Assembly (NCBI GenBank): GCA_903823565.1
Contig: CAIJTF010000013.1
Location: 1 to 64,000, forward strand
DNA: 64,000 nucleotides
Source of the DNA: an uncultured Flavobacteriales bacterium
GTDB taxonomy: Bacteria; Bacteroidota; Bacteroidia; Flavobacteriales_D; Crocinitomicaceae
Reading direction: 5' to 3'
In this document: in pieces, positions 43,218 to 51,463 of the stretch
Layout of the letters: each line of letters begins with the position of its first letter
Position numbering within the stretch: the first letter of the stretch is position 1
Notes under the pieces: generated by a model
Seen by the model: only the letters and a program-made list of their open reading frames with translations
Databases searched by the model: none
What the model was told of the DNA's origin: nothing
Translations under genes and position numbers: made by a program

Positions 43218-44453
43218 GTGACTAAAAACATTATTTACACCAACCTAAAGGGGATATTACAAGTAAGGGAGAACATAATCCGGCCACTTTGCGGTACAGA
43301 AATGGCACAACTTCCCGTTTTGGAAAATGCGTTTTTAGTCCTTTCAAATGGTAAAGTTCAGGACTACGGGACCATGGATAACTTTAACCGAAACGCTTGG
43401 CCAGAACACGAGCAAAAGGAAGCGCATGGTCGATATGTTTTACCTGCATTTTGTGATTCTCATACCCATAGTGTTTTTGCTGCGTATCGCGAAGAAGAGT
43501 TCGTCATGAAGATTCAAGGGGCATCATATGCGGATATTGCTCAAAAAGGTGGAGGCATTCTTAATAGCGCCAATAAAATCAGCACGATAGACGAAAAATC
43601 ACTTTTCGATTCATCGTTGCAGCGTATAAATAAGATGATTGATTCTGGGATTGGTGCATTGGAAATCAAAAGCGGGTATGGCCTTGACTTAGAAAATGAA
43701 TTAAAAATGCTCTCGGTAATAAACACCCTTAAAGAAAAGCTTTCCATCCCCATAAAACGAACCTTTTTGGCCGCTCACGCAATCCCCGCAGCCTTTAAAG
43801 ATAAAAAAAGGGATTACGTTGATGAGATAGTGAACCATTGGATTCCGTATGTAGGCAACAAAGGTTTGGCAGATTATGTTGATGTCTTTTGTGAAACGGG
43901 TTATTTTGATGTTGGGGATCTAAGGAGCATTGGTGAGGCTGTAGCAGGAAGTAATCTTCAACTTAAGGTTCATGTTAATCAATTTACATCTATTGGCGGA
44001 ATAGCGGAGGCTGTAAATCAGAAAGCAGTTTCTGTCGACCATCTTGAGGTTTTAACTGAGGATGACGTATCAAAACTCAAGGGGAAGAATACGATCGCAA
44101 CCCTTTTGCCTGGCTGTTCTTTTTTTCTTGGAATACCTTATGCCCCGGCAAGAACGTTGATAGACAACAACATTTCTGTAGCTTTGGCAAGCGACTTTAA
44201 TCCCGGCTCTTCTCCAACCTATAATCCTTTTTTCATTTGGTCATTAGCCTGCATTAAGTTAAAAATGACCCCATTAGAGGCCCTTAATGCCCTCACGGTT
44301 AATGGAGCCTTTGCCATGGGATTGGGGCATTCTCACGGAAGAATTTTTAAAGGCTATAATGGCACATTAATTTTAACAAAGCCGACCCCATCGATAGACT
44401 ATTTTCCATACGCATTTGGAGAAAACCATACACAAGAAATGTTAAACATATAA
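43218..44453 (+). CDS. hutI: Imidazolonepropionase HutI
   Basis: The 411-residue amidohydrolase has the metal motif D-S-H-T-H-S-V-F-A (about 75-83), V-D-H-L-E and the catalytic Asp in A-S-D-F-N-P-G-S-S. It hydrolyses imidazolone-5-propionate to N-formimino-L-glutamate in histidine degradation, in the cytoplasm. The start is a GTG at 43218; the first residues match Flavobacteria homologues (N-I-I-Y-T-N-L-K-G), and the promoter element sits 4 nt upstream. No hutH, hutU or hutG is in the window, so the hut genes are scattered or lie elsewhere. The next gene starts 1 bp after its stop. Confidence 0.93.
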   Translation: MTKNIIYTNLKGILQVRENIIRPLCGTEMAQLPVLENAFLVLSNGKVQDYGTMDNFNRNAWPEHEQKEAHGRYVLPAFCDSHTHSVFAAYREEEFVMKIQGASYADIAQKGGGILNSANKISTIDEKSLFDSSLQRINKMIDSGIGALEIKSGYGLDLENELKMLSVINTLKEKLSIPIKRTFLAAHAIPAAFKDKKRDYVDEIVNHWIPYVGNKGLADYVDVFCETGYFDVGDLRSIGEAVAGSNLQLKVHVNQFTSIGGIAEAVNQKAVSVDHLEVLTEDDVSKLKGKNTIATLLPGCSFFLGIPYAPARTLIDNNISVALASDFNPGSSPTYNPFFIWSLACIKLKMTPLEALNALTVNGAFAMGLGHSHGRIFKGYNGTLILTKPTPSIDYFPYAFGENHTQEMLNI

Positions 44454-44454
44454 A

Positions 44455-45660
44455 ATGAGAATTTATACGACCCTTATAACCTGTTTATTTATTTGGCAAT
44501 TCGTGGCCCAATCGTACCAATCCGGGGCTCAATTATTGTGGGAAATTTCATTAGGTAACAAAAAATCTTATGTTTGGGGTACCCTGCATTCCAACGATAA
44601 ACGAGTGTTTGATTTTCCTGACTCTGTTTACGTTTTGCTGAAAAGGAGCTCGTTGGTTGCTTTGGAAACTGATTTTTTCAAAAAGTACAAACAGCAAGAT
44701 GTTCGATTAGAGGAGCAGATTTTGACTTTGGACAAAAGGGGTAAAATGTATACCTCCTCAAGTCGCCCGACAAAAACCTTGTTTGGAAGCGAAGATGGTA
44801 CGCCTCAATTTATGGATGCTTGGTTTCAGGCCAAGGCAAGTTTACAAGAAACACCAATTATTGGGCTGCTTGATGAGAACTTTGGGGATCTAGAAGATAA
44901 CACAGAATTATTTTCCGGGGAAAGGAACACCATTTTCGGTCGCAACGAAAGCGCATTACTTTCTGATTTTTATCTTCAGGGTAATTTAAAAAAAATAGAG
45001 GCCATTTTATCGCGCAACCTTGTTTCTTCCTTACAGCAAGAAGAAATTTTAGCCAAAAAAGAAGCGCTGATTTCAACCCTTCGTTCTACCGTTGAGCAGG
45101 GAAATGTTTTTTTCGTTTTAGGTATAGAATTATTATTGGGAGAAGAAGGGGTATTAGAGAAATTGAAAAGTCTTGGGATAAAAATGAGGCCGATACAATG
45201 TTCCTATAGTGCAAATCCAACGGCCGACGAATTAACAATTAATTCGTTGAATCATTATGAATTGTTGCGCGAAGTAAATAAAGGGGGGTTAAAAGCACGG
45301 TTCCCTGGAAAGCCTTTGGAAACAGAAGGCAATCTTAATGAATTAGATTTTGAGTTTAAAGAGTTAGGTCAAGGAAATACCTTTCGAATTGAGGTGTTGG
45401 AAAGAGACACAAGCCTTTCCCTTACCCAATATGCGGCAATTTATATTGCCAGCCCCCCTTACAGCCCGTTTTTTTTAGGAACCATGGAGGATGGAACGGA
45501 GTATGCACAAGGATTAAGCGATAGTTATCCCGATGGATTAAAGTGGGTTAGGGTTATTTTTAGTGAAAGCAACGTGGCCGTTATTTCATGTAATGGTGGA
45601 AACAAGTTTATGAACTCGGATAGACCCACCCGGTTTTTCAATCAAGTGGTTCTAGAATAA
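44455..45660 (+). CDS. TraB/GumN family protein with an extra C-terminal domain
   Basis: The 401-residue protein has a signal peptide (about 1-19), then L-L-W-E-I-S-L-G-N-K-K-S-Y-V-W-G-T-L-H-S and L-V-A-L-E-T-D, the G-x-x-H and E-x-D blocks of the TraB/GumN (Tiki-like) metalloprotease-related family. A further block, N-V-F-F-V-L-G-I-E-L-L-L-G, sits at about residue 220 as expected. After about residue 265 comes a roughly 135-residue beta-rich tail that I do not recognise. The role is not known; GumN-like proteins are linked to envelope processes. It starts 1 bp after hutI and precedes the AddB-like gene by 31 bp. Confidence 0.75.
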   Translation: MRIYTTLITCLFIWQFVAQSYQSGAQLLWEISLGNKKSYVWGTLHSNDKRVFDFPDSVYVLLKRSSLVALETDFFKKYKQQDVRLEEQILTLDKRGKMYTSSSRPTKTLFGSEDGTPQFMDAWFQAKASLQETPIIGLLDENFGDLEDNTELFSGERNTIFGRNESALLSDFYLQGNLKKIEAILSRNLVSSLQQEEILAKKEALISTLRSTVEQGNVFFVLGIELLLGEEGVLEKLKSLGIKMRPIQCSYSANPTADELTINSLNHYELLREVNKGGLKARFPGKPLETEGNLNELDFEFKELGQGNTFRIEVLERDTSLSLTQYAAIYIASPPYSPFFLGTMEDGTEYAQGLSDSYPDGLKWVRVIFSESNVAVISCNGGNKFMNSDRPTRFFNQVVLE

Positions 45661-45691
45661 CGGATTTCAGATCTACCAATACTGCCAAAGC

Positions 45692-48472
45692 ATGTCTTTT
45701 ATTAAAGAAGTTGTTCGCGAAATCACGGAAAAACACACAGATACAAACGCGTATGTGATTGTTTTACCCTCAAGAAGGGCAAAGCGCTTTTTTTTGAAAG
45801 AAATTGCACAAAGCCTCAATCGGCCTGTATATGCTCCGACTTTACTCACCTTTGGTGAGTTTGTAGAAGAAGGTTTGCCTGGAGAGAAAGCGGACACGAC
45901 CCACCAACTGTTTTATCTCTTTACCGCCGCTCAAAACGTTCAAGCCTTTAAAGAAATTACATTTGATGAATTTGTTCCTTGGGCGGAAATATTGCTTCAT
46001 GATTTCCAAGAGTTAAACCATCAATTAGTATCTGTAAGCCAAGCATTCGACAATGTATCCAAAATAAAGCAGTTAGAAAGTTGGAACCTAGAATCAGATT
46101 ATTCCCCTCAACAGGAAAGAGAGTTGGTTTTTTGGGAGCATATACCCTTGCTATACGAAGCATTCCTAAACGAATTAAACCGACAGAATAAAACGACTTC
46201 CTCGTTGAAAAGCAAAGGTTTTGCAGACGACGTATTAAGCCGAATAGACTTAAGCAAGCATTACTATTTTATTGGTTTTAATGCACTTTCAAAAGCAGAA
46301 TCCACCATTATTTCAAAGCTAACAAGAATAAACAAAGCGACTGTTTTCTTTGAAATTAGTAAAGAACACTTTGAAAACACGTACCACGAAGCGGGCTATT
46401 TTATACGTAGAAATATAGCCCAACTTCAAATCGAACCACCAAGGTTTTTAAGGTCGTGCAGCCGTTCAGAAGAAGAACCTATTGAGGTCGTTGAGTGCGT
46501 TCAAGCGTCTAGCCAAATAAAAGTGGTCTCTACGGAATTAGAAAAGTTATCGGACGAAGCCCTATCGCGCACGGCAGTAGTTTTAGCTGACGAAAACTTG
46601 TTGATACCTTTGCTGAAATCCATCCCTAAGGCCGTAAAAAAGGCCAACATTACCGTTGGACTTTCATTAATTCAAACACCCGTAAAGGCTTTAATTGATA
46701 GGGTTTTTTCAATTCAAGAAAATAAAAAAAGATTGAGGAATTCAAGGCTTTACCATAAAGATTTGTGGGGACTTCTTCGCAACCCTTTGGTTCGTCATTT
46801 AATGTCAGAAGAAGAACAGTCCGCTATTTCACTTTGGGAATCCGAATCGGTTCGTAATAACGTTGTGTTTCACGATTTAAAGGAAATACCAACCTCTAGT
46901 ACTCTGAAGCAAATCATTACCCTCTTTTCTGAGGATTGGGAGGGGGATTTTAGATCCGGAATTCAACGGATGGCAATTTGTGTTAACAATTTGTCTGATG
47001 GTTTACCGGAAACGGCCACCTTTGAGCGGCAACTGCTAGAAACCTTGATGGGGGGATTAGAGGCTTTTCTATTGAGTTTTCCTCAGTCGTTTCCTCAAAT
47101 GTCATTAGCTACCTTTAGAAGAATTTTCCAAAATCATTGGGGAAAGTGTGCCATTGGATACCATGGAAACCCCACAAAAGGGCTTCAAGTAATGGGATTG
47201 TTGGAAAGCCGTATGCTCTCCTTTGAAAGGGTCTTTATAATTGGTATGAACGAAGGAACGCTCCCCAAAACAAACCCTATTGATTCCCATTTACCGATGG
47301 ACCTTAGGCGGGCCCTGGAATTACCAACGCCTAGGGAAAAACAAGGCTTATTTGCCCATCACTTTTATCGTCTACTATATGATGCGAAACAGGTTTTATT
47401 AACCTATAAATCCACGGAAGAAGGTTTTGGAATGGCAGAAAGAAGCAGATACATCACGCAACTTTTAGTAGAAGAACCTTCCGGAAACATTGTGCTTAAA
47501 CATTACTTTGGCGGGCAACTTGGTCTCCTAAAAAGTAAGGCTTTTTCGCTTACAAAAAACCAAGACATCCATTCCCTTTTGGAGCATTATTTTTCAGGAA
47601 ATGTTTCGGCTAGTGCATTTTTAACCTATTTGGATTGCCCCCTTAATTTTTATTATAAATACATTATTGGTCTTGGGGAGGAAAAAGAACTAGAAGAAGA
47701 TTTGGATATGAGCAGTGTTGGTACGTTAGTGCACAAAGTTTTAGAAGAACTTTATTCTCCATTTGCGCAAAACGACAATAAGGGGGTAAAAAAAACCGAT
47801 TCTCCGCCAGCGTTGAGCGAAGATCGGATTAAAGGGTTGCTTTCCATGGCACCAGCCAGGACTAGGGCCCATTTTATTGCCTTTTTGAATGGAGATGAAA
47901 CGCGAGTCTCACAAGGAAAAAATTGGCTCACCTTGAAAATGGCCACCCGATTGGTGATAAACACCTTAGAAGAGGATTTGAAGACCGTTATTGAACAGCA
48001 ATTACCTATTGAAATTATCCAATTGGAAACCCCCTTGAAAGCGGATATGCGCATAACCAATCAGGGTCAAGAACGGATACTTCATTGGATTGGATATGTC
48101 GATCGCATTGACAAAATCGGAGAGGCCTTCCGGATTATTGATTATAAAACGGGTATCGTAAAGGATAATGATGTGGAATTTTCAGTGAAAGACGATCCTT
48201 TAGAGTCCTTTTCTAAAACGAAACACGCCCTCCAGTTAATGGTCTACAGTTTTTTATTTAAACAGAATTTTGGGTTTTTCCCTACCCAATCTTTAATCTT
48301 TTCACTTCCCACCCAAACGGCCATTCAAAAAGCATTGAACACGGGTGAAATTTCAGATCATGAACGAATGCAATTATTAAATGAGTTTGTGACGCTTATA
48401 ATGGACCAGCTATTTGATAAGGAAACACCTTTGGAACACAACCCTGAGGCATATTATTGCAAGTTTTGCTAA
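45692..48472 (+). CDS. AddB-like PD-(D/E)XK nuclease/helicase-fold protein
   Basis: The 926-residue protein begins V-I-V-L-P-S-R-R-A-K-R-F-F and lacks a Walker A lysine, like AddB. Its C-terminus has a PD-(D/E)XK nuclease core with R-I-I-D-Y-K-T-G and an upstream L-V-H-K-V-L-E-E-L motif. Cysteines in L-D-C-P-L-N-F and the last residues C-K-F-C fit the AddB iron-sulfur site, but the protein ends at C-K-F-C, so a fourth ligand is missing by this reading. It should process double-strand DNA breaks with an AddA-like helicase, not in this window. A 12-bp-stem hairpin follows. Confidence 0.82.
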   Translation: MSFIKEVVREITEKHTDTNAYVIVLPSRRAKRFFLKEIAQSLNRPVYAPTLLTFGEFVEEGLPGEKADTTHQLFYLFTAAQNVQAFKEITFDEFVPWAEILLHDFQELNHQLVSVSQAFDNVSKIKQLESWNLESDYSPQQERELVFWEHIPLLYEAFLNELNRQNKTTSSLKSKGFADDVLSRIDLSKHYYFIGFNALSKAESTIISKLTRINKATVFFEISKEHFENTYHEAGYFIRRNIAQLQIEPPRFLRSCSRSEEEPIEVVECVQASSQIKVVSTELEKLSDEALSRTAVVLADENLLIPLLKSIPKAVKKANITVGLSLIQTPVKALIDRVFSIQENKKRLRNSRLYHKDLWGLLRNPLVRHLMSEEEQSAISLWESESVRNNVVFHDLKEIPTSSTLKQIITLFSEDWEGDFRSGIQRMAICVNNLSDGLPETATFERQLLETLMGGLEAFLLSFPQSFPQMSLATFRRIFQNHWGKCAIGYHGNPTKGLQVMGLLESRMLSFERVFIIGMNEGTLPKTNPIDSHLPMDLRRALELPTPREKQGLFAHHFYRLLYDAKQVLLTYKSTEEGFGMAERSRYITQLLVEEPSGNIVLKHYFGGQLGLLKSKAFSLTKNQDIHSLLEHYFSGNVSASAFLTYLDCPLNFYYKYIIGLGEEKELEEDLDMSSVGTLVHKVLEELYSPFAQNDNKGVKKTDSPPALSEDRIKGLLSMAPARTRAHFIAFLNGDETRVSQGKNWLTLKMATRLVINTLEEDLKTVIEQQLPIEIIQLETPLKADMRITNQGQERILHWIGYVDRIDKIGEAFRIIDYKTGIVKDNDVEFSVKDDPLESFSKTKHALQLMVYSFLFKQNFGFFPTQSLIFSLPTQTAIQKALNTGEISDHERMQLLNEFVTLIMDQLFDKETPLEHNPEAYYCKFC

Positions 48473-48476
48473 ACAA

Positions 48477-48509
48477 AAAGCCTGAATGAAACGTGTCCAT
48501 TCAGGCTTT
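48477..48509. terminator. Bidirectional hairpin between the AddB-like gene and the small acidic protein gene
   Basis: A perfect 12-bp stem (48477-48488 with 48498-48509) with a 9-nt loop lies 5 bp after the AddB-like stop. T-runs are short on both sides (three T on plus, AAAAA before the stem giving T5 on minus), so it may end both convergent transcripts. Confidence 0.65.
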
Positions 48510-48591
48510 GCTGCAAGTTAAATAAATCTAAAAGCGCCTAACAATTGCTAAACACAAACTTAAAGACGTATTACTTTTAATTTAGTTGCCT

Positions 48592-48951
48592 CTAGTACAA
48601 AGAATCTTTTAATGCATCGCGATAATCCTTTATTTCATCGCGATTAATTTTCTGGTCTGCATTAAGCAGCAAGGCCAATAGGTAAAGTAGATTTTCTTTA
48701 TCCTCTACCTCTATCGGGAATTCATTACCCTCTTCGTCCTCTTCAAACTGACCTTCTACATCAAATGATTTATTTTCTTCAAGGTATTCGTAGGCCAAGC
48801 GAAGAACCTTAACAACTAATGGATCCTTTTCCTCCAAAGCAATAGTTCTTAATTCTTTTAGACTTGGAATTAATGTTTTTGAATTGACCCCTTCTTTTTC
48901 GATTTGGGCTATAATGGCTGCTAACTTTTCTTTTCCTCTTAACGTTTTCAT
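48592..48951 (-). CDS. Small acidic protein of unknown function
   Basis: The 119-residue protein is mostly helical by composition (K-L-A-A-I-I-A-Q-I, L-K-E-L-R-T-I-A, L-L-Y-L-L-A-L-L-L-N-A) with an acidic loop in the middle (E-G-Q-F-E-E-D-E-E-G-N-E-F). I do not recognise the family. It lacks a signal peptide, so is probably cytoplasmic. The last 25 residues (N-A-D-Q-K-I-N-R-D-E-I-K-D-Y) have a vague EF-hand-like look, but the loop residues are not all present. It has its own TACCTTTG element upstream (48972-48979) and is flanked by a terminator, which suggest a separate, real gene. Confidence 0.75.
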   Translation of the reverse strand: MKTLRGKEKLAAIIAQIEKEGVNSKTLIPSLKELRTIALEEKDPLVVKVLRLAYEYLEENKSFDVEGQFEEDEEGNEFPIEVEDKENLLYLLALLLNADQKINRDEIKDYRDALKDSLY

Positions 48952-48971
48952 AAATAGCGTTTATTGAGCCC

Positions 48972-48979
48972 CAAAGGTA
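48972..48979 (-). promoter_or_regulatory. -7 element TACCTTTG upstream of the small acidic protein gene
   Basis: Minus-strand octamer fitting TAnnTTTG, 21 bp from the ATG at 48951. The -33 is not clear. It is divergent from the LysE gene promoter at 49043. Confidence 0.55.
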
Positions 48980-49042
48980 AGCAACAATTGTCTTTTATTA
49001 CCTTAATAAGCCATCAATTTTATGAGCGATGGATGTTTTGGT

Positions 49043-49050
49043 TACTTTTG
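49043..49050 (+). promoter_or_regulatory. -7 element TACTTTTG that decides the LysE start
   Basis: TACTTTTG fits TAnnTTTG and ends 5 nt before the ATG at 49056. It lies inside the longer possible reading frame from 49029, which therefore cannot be the true start if this promoter is used. Confidence 0.55.
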
Positions 49051-49055
49051 TTAAA

Positions 49056-49724
49056 ATGCATTACTTTTTAGAAGCCTTTGGAGTCGGTTGTTTTCTTAGC
49101 ATAATGATAGGCCCGGTTTTTTTTCTGCTTTTGGAAATTAGTATTACGAAAGGGATAAGAGCCGCCTTGCTTTTCGACCTTGGCGTTTTGTTAAGCGATG
49201 TGTTTTACATTTTTATTGCCCTATTCTTCGCCTTTCAGGTCCGCTCATTGCAAGACAATGTTTTGCTGGGATTTATTGGCGGAGGCGTATTTGTTGGCTA
49301 TGGTTTTTTTCAGCTCGTTTATAAAAAAAACAAGGTAGAGCGCATTAATTTATCCAGCGATCAAGAGTATAATGCGTTAAATACAGCTAGGGGAAAAATA
49401 AAGAAAAAAGATGCATGGATGCTTGTTATCAAAGGGTTTTCTTTGAATTTTCTCAATCCTGGGGTAGTAATTTACTGGTTTGCTATTGTGGCCAAAGCCT
49501 TTGATTTAGTAAAAGAATACGGTAACAATTTTCATGTTTTTGTGTTTATGACCATTGTATTGATAACGTTTTTTGGCATTGATTGTCTAAAGGCCGTTGG
49601 TGCTAGCAAGCTTAAACCGCTGCTAACCCCCGAGCGCATGAAAAGCATGAACCGATTAATAGGTATTGTTTTTATTGCGACGGGCATTACTTTAATTTTA
49701 AAACAAATTTCAACCCTAATTTAA
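49056..49724 (+). CDS. LysE family transporter (amino-acid exporter-like)
   Basis: The 222-residue protein has about six TM helices and begins with the family block F-G-V-G-C-F-L-S-I-M-I-G-P-V-F-F, where the G-P pair is diagnostic of LysE/RhtB transporters. The middle has a charged cytoplasmic loop (about residues 85-120, K-K-N-K-V-E-R), then F-S-L-N-F-L-N-P-G-V-V. The substrate is not evident. The ATG at 49056 is used because a -7 element lies just upstream; the first frame ATG at 49029 would add nine residues that do not look like LysE. Its stop overlaps the MORN gene start (TAATG). Confidence 0.82.
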   Translation: MHYFLEAFGVGCFLSIMIGPVFFLLLEISITKGIRAALLFDLGVLLSDVFYIFIALFFAFQVRSLQDNVLLGFIGGGVFVGYGFFQLVYKKNKVERINLSSDQEYNALNTARGKIKKKDAWMLVIKGFSLNFLNPGVVIYWFAIVAKAFDLVKEYGNNFHVFVFMTIVLITFFGIDCLKAVGASKLKPLLTPERMKSMNRLIGIVFIATGITLILKQISTLI

Positions 49725-51463
49725 TGAAGCTTCGTCAGGGTGTATTCCTTCTAAAATGGGCCGTAAGAATACTTTTTATGGCGCTTTTTCCGTGTACAGT
49801 TGGCGCCCAAAAAGTCCTATCAGAGAACTTAAGCCCAAAAGTCAAGCTTTATTGGGATGGACAAAAGAAACACCTTAGTGCCTCTGGGTCATACTACCAA
49901 AGCGAAATTGTTCCTGAATCGACAGAAAAACACGGAAAGTGGTTGTTTTATAACAAAGATGGTCAACTAGAAGAGGAAAGAAATTTTTATAGAGACCGTT
50001 TGCATGGGAAGCAAATTACCTACTATCCTGAAACTAAAAAAATCAAAGAGGTATATTTTGCAAAGTTTAATATTCCAGATTCTACGTTTAAACAATACAA
50101 TGCCCAGGGAACGCTAACCATTGAAGGCAACTATGTCTTGGGTTCTCCCTCTGGTACATGGAATTATTATTTCGAAGACTCAACACTATGGAAAAAGGAA
50201 TTTGTCTCCAATGACACCACCTATTTGTGGCAATATTTTACAGAATCTATTCCCCACCAAGAAACGGTGAAAATGGGAAATGGTCAGGTAGTATCGTATT
50301 ATAAAACAGGAGGTATAAAAGAATCATATACCTTTAAAAATGGGCTAAGAGAAGGCGCCTTCTACGAGAACCTTGCTTCGGGAAAAACATCCATACAAGG
50401 GGAGTTTTTAAAAGGCAAAAAAAACGGTCTTTGGCAGTATTTTTTCGCTTCAGGACAAGTTGAAATGATTCAACATTTTAACGTTGACTCATTAGATGGA
50501 GTCTATGAAGTTTATTATGCTGACGGCTCGCCCAAAACACTTGGGAGTTATCAAAACAATAAAAAACAAGGAGAATGGATTTGGTACATGCCAAAACAAC
50601 AGCTTGAAATGAAAGGTAGTTTTGAAAACAACAAACAACATGGACGATGGGAATACTATTTTTCCTCTGGAGAATTGTCCTATATCGCGTATTTTGATAA
50701 CGATAAAAAAACGGGGACGTGGAATTATTTCTACAAAGATGGGAACAAATTTAAAACAGGAAACTACGTCAACGATCAAAAAGAAGGCCGTTGGCAAACG
50801 TGGTATGAGGATGGCACTTTGCTTATGAATGGACTTTATGAGAAAGGTAAAGAAGAGGGAGAATGGATGAATTATTGGGGTAATGGACACCCAAAAAACA
50901 AAGCGTTTTATCGGAAGGGAAAATTAACTGGAGCTTGGTATTCATGGTCTGAAGAAGGAGTGCTGACTCTTTTTGGAAGGTATAAAAAGGATTTGAAAAC
51001 TGGAAACTGGACCTCTTATTATTCGAACGGAAGGAAAAAAGAAGAAATCACTTACCGCATTAAAAACTTGAAAAACACGCACGGGGAAGTTGTCGCTCTT
51101 GGTCTAGAAGGGGTACAAAGCGTAAAACAAGGTGAGACCTATACTTTTTCCGAAAGAGACAATCTTGTGACCCAGAAAGGACGCTATAAGAACGACCAGA
51201 AGCATGGAACATGGATTAATTACCATCCCGGAGGATTTGTTCCTGCTGTAATTTCAACATACAAAAACGGAAAATTGGATGGTGAATTTTCCCAGTATAG
51301 TCGATCGGGTAACAAGTTGAATGAAATTCATTATAGAAAAGGGCTAAAAGACGGCTTGTTTGTTGTTTATGGTGAGAATGGCAAGCCGGTTTCAACGAAA
51401 ATGTTTAAAAAAGGAATACAATTAAAACAGGTGATGGGCGGAGAAGGTTTTACCCCTGAATAG
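49724..51463 (+). CDS. MORN-2 (YwqK-like) repeat protein
   Basis: The 579-residue protein has a signal peptide (about 1-28, ending G-A-Q) and about 18 repeats of roughly 22 residues of the form G-x-W-x-Y-Y-x-x-G-x-L-x-x-x-G-x-Y-x-x-G-x-x-x-G (for example H-G-K-W-L-F-Y, S-G-T-W-N-Y-Y, Q-G-E-W-I-W-Y, H-G-R-W-E-Y-Y). These are the MORN-2 beta-hairpins, common in Bacteroidota secreted proteins and sometimes annotated as toxin-antitoxin YwqK antitoxin. The function is unknown; surface or periplasmic binding is likely. It overlaps the LysE stop by 1 bp (TAATG), so the two are coupled. The stop abuts the convergent rnr stop with no space. Confidence 0.87.
   Translation: MKLRQGVFLLKWAVRILFMALFPCTVGAQKVLSENLSPKVKLYWDGQKKHLSASGSYYQSEIVPESTEKHGKWLFYNKDGQLEEERNFYRDRLHGKQITYYPETKKIKEVYFAKFNIPDSTFKQYNAQGTLTIEGNYVLGSPSGTWNYYFEDSTLWKKEFVSNDTTYLWQYFTESIPHQETVKMGNGQVVSYYKTGGIKESYTFKNGLREGAFYENLASGKTSIQGEFLKGKKNGLWQYFFASGQVEMIQHFNVDSLDGVYEVYYADGSPKTLGSYQNNKKQGEWIWYMPKQQLEMKGSFENNKQHGRWEYYFSSGELSYIAYFDNDKKTGTWNYFYKDGNKFKTGNYVNDQKEGRWQTWYEDGTLLMNGLYEKGKEEGEWMNYWGNGHPKNKAFYRKGKLTGAWYSWSEEGVLTLFGRYKKDLKTGNWTSYYSNGRKKEEITYRIKNLKNTHGEVVALGLEGVQSVKQGETYTFSERDNLVTQKGRYKNDQKHGTWINYHPGGFVPAVISTYKNGKLDGEFSQYSRSGNKLNEIHYRKGLKDGLFVVYGENGKPVSTKMFKKGIQLKQVMGGEGFTPE

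Noticed and set aside
50492-50890. 132-codon minus-strand open frame
   Set aside because: It is the mirror of the MORN-2 repeats; the repetitive F/I-rich translation is what antisense of those repeats gives.
49724-51463. Toxin-antitoxin system, from the YwqK-type repeats
   Set aside because: The repeats are MORN-2 hairpins in a secreted protein, and no toxin gene is adjacent; the antitoxin name is a database habit.
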